A stretch of 7,812 nucleotides of DNA, from positions 1 to 7,812 of the forward strand of contig JANXYA010000137.1 of assembly GCA_025350345.1 (NCBI GenBank), written 5' to 3'. The notes beneath the pieces are model-generated. The model was given only the letters and a program-made list of their open reading frames with translations. It had not been told where the DNA came from and searched no databases. Shown piece after piece: positions 6,507-7,812 of the stretch. Position 1 is the stretch's first letter. The number at the start of each line of letters is the position of its first letter. A program made the translations under genes and the position numbers. The stretch comes from Gammaproteobacteria bacterium (lineage in GTDB: Bacteria > Pseudomonadota > Gammaproteobacteria > Steroidobacterales > Steroidobacteraceae).

Positions 6507-6525
6507 GGGCCAGGCGGTGTGGCCC
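6507..6525. repeat. Short hairpin before the GMC gene
   Basis: GGGCCA (6507-6512) and TGGCCC (6520-6525) pair around a 7-base loop. An overlapping alternative pairs CACCG (6503-6507) with CGGTG (6515-6519), so the two folds exclude one another. In DNA this GC-rich it may be chance. Confidence 0.2.
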
Positions 6526-6638
6526 AACTCATCGTTGTCGTGCACGCTGCCGGCCGTACCGGATCACGTCTGAATGGACGCTCCCGGCACTGGGGGAGGC
6601 GCTTGCGTTGCCAGGATGGAAGCGCTTAACTTGAAGAC

Positions 6639-7812
6639 ATGCCGTTTGTATCGGCCCGCACGCAGAAGAGCAGCTACGACGTCGTCGTAGTCGGATCCGG
6701 CGCCGCCGGCGGGCAGTCGGCTTATGCGCTCTGCATGGACGGTGCAAAGGTCCTGATGCTCGAGGCCGGGCGTCGCTACGACCCGGCGGTCGAAACCCCC
6801 ATGTTCCAGACTCCGGATGCGGCGCCTCTTGGGGGAGCGGGCACGCCGGAAAAACCATTCGGATTTTACGATGCGACAGTAGACGGGGGCTGGGAGGTTC
6901 CCGGCGAACCTTATGTGCGCGCGAGCGAGCAGGACGCCAGTCGCTTCGAATGGTGGCGGGCGCGCATGCTGGGGGGGCGCACGAATCACTGGGGGCGGAT
7001 CTCGCTGCGCAACGGGCCCTACGATTTCAAGCCGCACAGCCGGGACGGGCTCGGCTTTGACTGGCCCATCAGCTATGCCGACCTCGCTCCCTACTACGAC
7101 AAGGTGGAACTGCTGATCGGGGTCTATGGGACCAGCGAGGGACTGGAAAACACGCCGGATTCCTCGCCCGGCTGCCTCTTGCCACCGCCCAGGCCACTGG
7201 TCAGCGATCTGCTGGTTGCCCAACGGGCCAAGCGCCTGGGTATCCCGGTGATCCCAGGCCACCGCGCGGTCCTTACACAGCCGCTCGATTCCACTCGCTC
7301 ACCCGCCCGGCTGCATCCAGGCAACGTCACGGCGCAAAAGATCCTCGCCGCGGACATGCGTCAACGCTCGGCCTGCGTCTGGGCGACACCGTGCGGGCGG
7401 GGCTGCGCCATCCGCGCCAACTATCAATCCACCACTGTGCATCTGCCGCCGGCGCTCGCGAGCGGCAATCTGGATGTCAGGACCGATGCGATGGTGTACG
7501 AAGTGACGGTAGGCCGCGAGGGACGCGCCAGCGGCGTGAGTTTCGTTGACCGGACGACAGGCAAGCACCAGCAGGTCACCGCCAGGGCCGTGATACTTGC
7601 CGCGAGCGCCTGCGAGTCGGTCCGCATTCTGCTCAATTCGAAGAGCGCGCAGTTTCCCAATGGCCTCGCGAACTCCAGTGGCAGGGTAGGGCGCTACTTG
7701 ATGGATACGGTAGGCAGCAGCCTGGGCGGGCAGATTCCACTGCTCGAGAGCTTGCCTCCGCTCAATGAAGATGCGGCGGACGGTCATCAGTTGTATGTGC
7801 CCTGGTGGCTCT
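6639..7812 (+). CDS. GMC-family FAD-dependent dehydrogenase, N-terminal part, cut by window edge
   Basis: The frame opens at ATG 6639 and runs to the window end, giving 391 residues; relatives in the gluconate/glucose dehydrogenase branch of GMC oxidoreductases have about 550. These flavoproteins oxidise alcohol or sugar hydroxyls, often passing electrons to a cytochrome. Visible are the dinucleotide fold YDVVVVGSGAAGGQSAYAL (13-31) with G19-x-G21-xx-G24, LEAG (41-44) whose acidic residue contacts the ribose, the block MLGGRTNHWGRISLR (110-124), FDWPISYADLAPYYDK (140-155), a Cys-rich stretch CVWATPCGRGC (246-256), and the second FAD-contact region AVILAASACESVRILLNS (317-334). The catalytic His/Asn pair is beyond the edge. 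It has no signal peptide; related dehydrogenases may be exported with a small Tat-bearing subunit, which is not in this window. The Shine-Dalgarno is weak, but an in-frame TAA just upstream leaves no alternative start. Frame and family are clear. Confidence 0.88.
   Translation, partial: MPFVSARTQKSSYDVVVVGSGAAGGQSAYALCMDGAKVLMLEAGRRYDPAVETPMFQTPDAAPLGGAGTPEKPFGFYDATVDGGWEVPGEPYVRASEQDASRFEWWRARMLGGRTNHWGRISLRNGPYDFKPHSRDGLGFDWPISYADLAPYYDKVELLIGVYGTSEGLENTPDSSPGCLLPPPRPLVSDLLVAQRAKRLGIPVIPGHRAVLTQPLDSTRSPARLHPGNVTAQKILAADMRQRSACVWATPCGRGCAIRANYQSTTVHLPPALASGNLDVRTDAMVYEVTVGREGRASGVSFVDRTTGKHQQVTARAVILAASACESVRILLNSKSAQFPNGLANSSGRVGRYLMDTVGSSLGGQIPLLESLPPLNEDAADGHQLYVPWWL

Larger units (their letters stand above)
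6148..6638. other. Long non-coding spacer between the FAD oxidase and GMC genes
   Basis: About 490 bases without a convincing gene. No strong hairpin followed by a T-run is seen after the oxidase stop. It holds an AT-rich island (about 6200-6260) in otherwise GC-rich DNA, an 8-bp inverted repeat (6328-6365) and a small hairpin (6507-6525). Short open frames exist on both strands, but their products are Arg/Pro/Ser-rich with no family resemblance and no Shine-Dalgarno, so I did not call them. An in-frame TAA (6627-6629) just before ATG 6639 prevents upward extension of the GMC gene. Confidence 0.6.

Noticed and set aside
6222..6634. Small open frames on both strands in the spacer (60, 107 and 120 codons)
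   Set aside because: They overlap each other, lack Shine-Dalgarno sequences and recognisable motifs, and one plus frame is strongly arginine-rich as expected from GC-rich non-coding DNA.
6564..7787. Leftward open frames opposite the GMC gene
   Set aside because: The plus strand reads an unbroken GMC dehydrogenase across the region; the opposite frames have no motifs.

Overview
This is a high-GC stretch of an ordinary bacterial chromosome: dense protein-coding DNA with NNC/NNG codon preference, Shine-Dalgarno sequences and twin-arginine (Tat) leaders. A soil or water proteobacterium is the most natural reading. That is inference from composition and gene types; no RNA or marker gene fixes the taxon. 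I saw no tRNA, rRNA, CRISPR array, transposase or integrase.

Layout. The left part (1-3472) reads entirely leftward: a Tat-exported aldo/keto reductase (3472 to 2537), a class IV (BCAT/D-amino-acid transaminase fold) aminotransferase homologue (2437 to 1520), a sulfotransferase-like P-loop protein (1520 to 771) whose start codon overlaps the preceding stop, and the N-terminal half of an Xaa-Pro aminopeptidase (691 off the left edge). Gaps of about 97, -1 and 79 bases fit one operon. A 105-base divergent spacer (3473-3577) holds a perfect TATAAT box for the leftward genes. To the right come a second, cytoplasmic aldo/keto reductase of YdhF type (3578-4567), a Tat-exported berberine-bridge-type FAD oxidase (4669-6147), a non-coding stretch of about 490 bases with an AT-rich repeat island and two GC-rich inverted repeats, and a GMC flavoprotein dehydrogenase (6639 off the right edge).

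How the genes may work together. Four of the seven genes are oxidoreductases acting on alcohol, sugar or carbonyl groups, two of them predicted to leave the cytoplasm folded with their cofactor. This suggests local metabolism of hydroxylated or carbonyl compounds, but the substrate cannot be read from the sequence.

The most unusual item is the aminotransferase-like/sulfotransferase-like pair. It is the two-gene counterpart of a plant protein in which the same two domains are fused. The aminotransferase member has no lysine at all in the segment where fold-type IV enzymes carry the PLP Schiff-base lysine, and also lacks the glutamate that contacts the PLP ring nitrogen. It may therefore be a non-catalytic or chemically altered member working with the P-loop partner; this is the best candidate here for undescribed biology.
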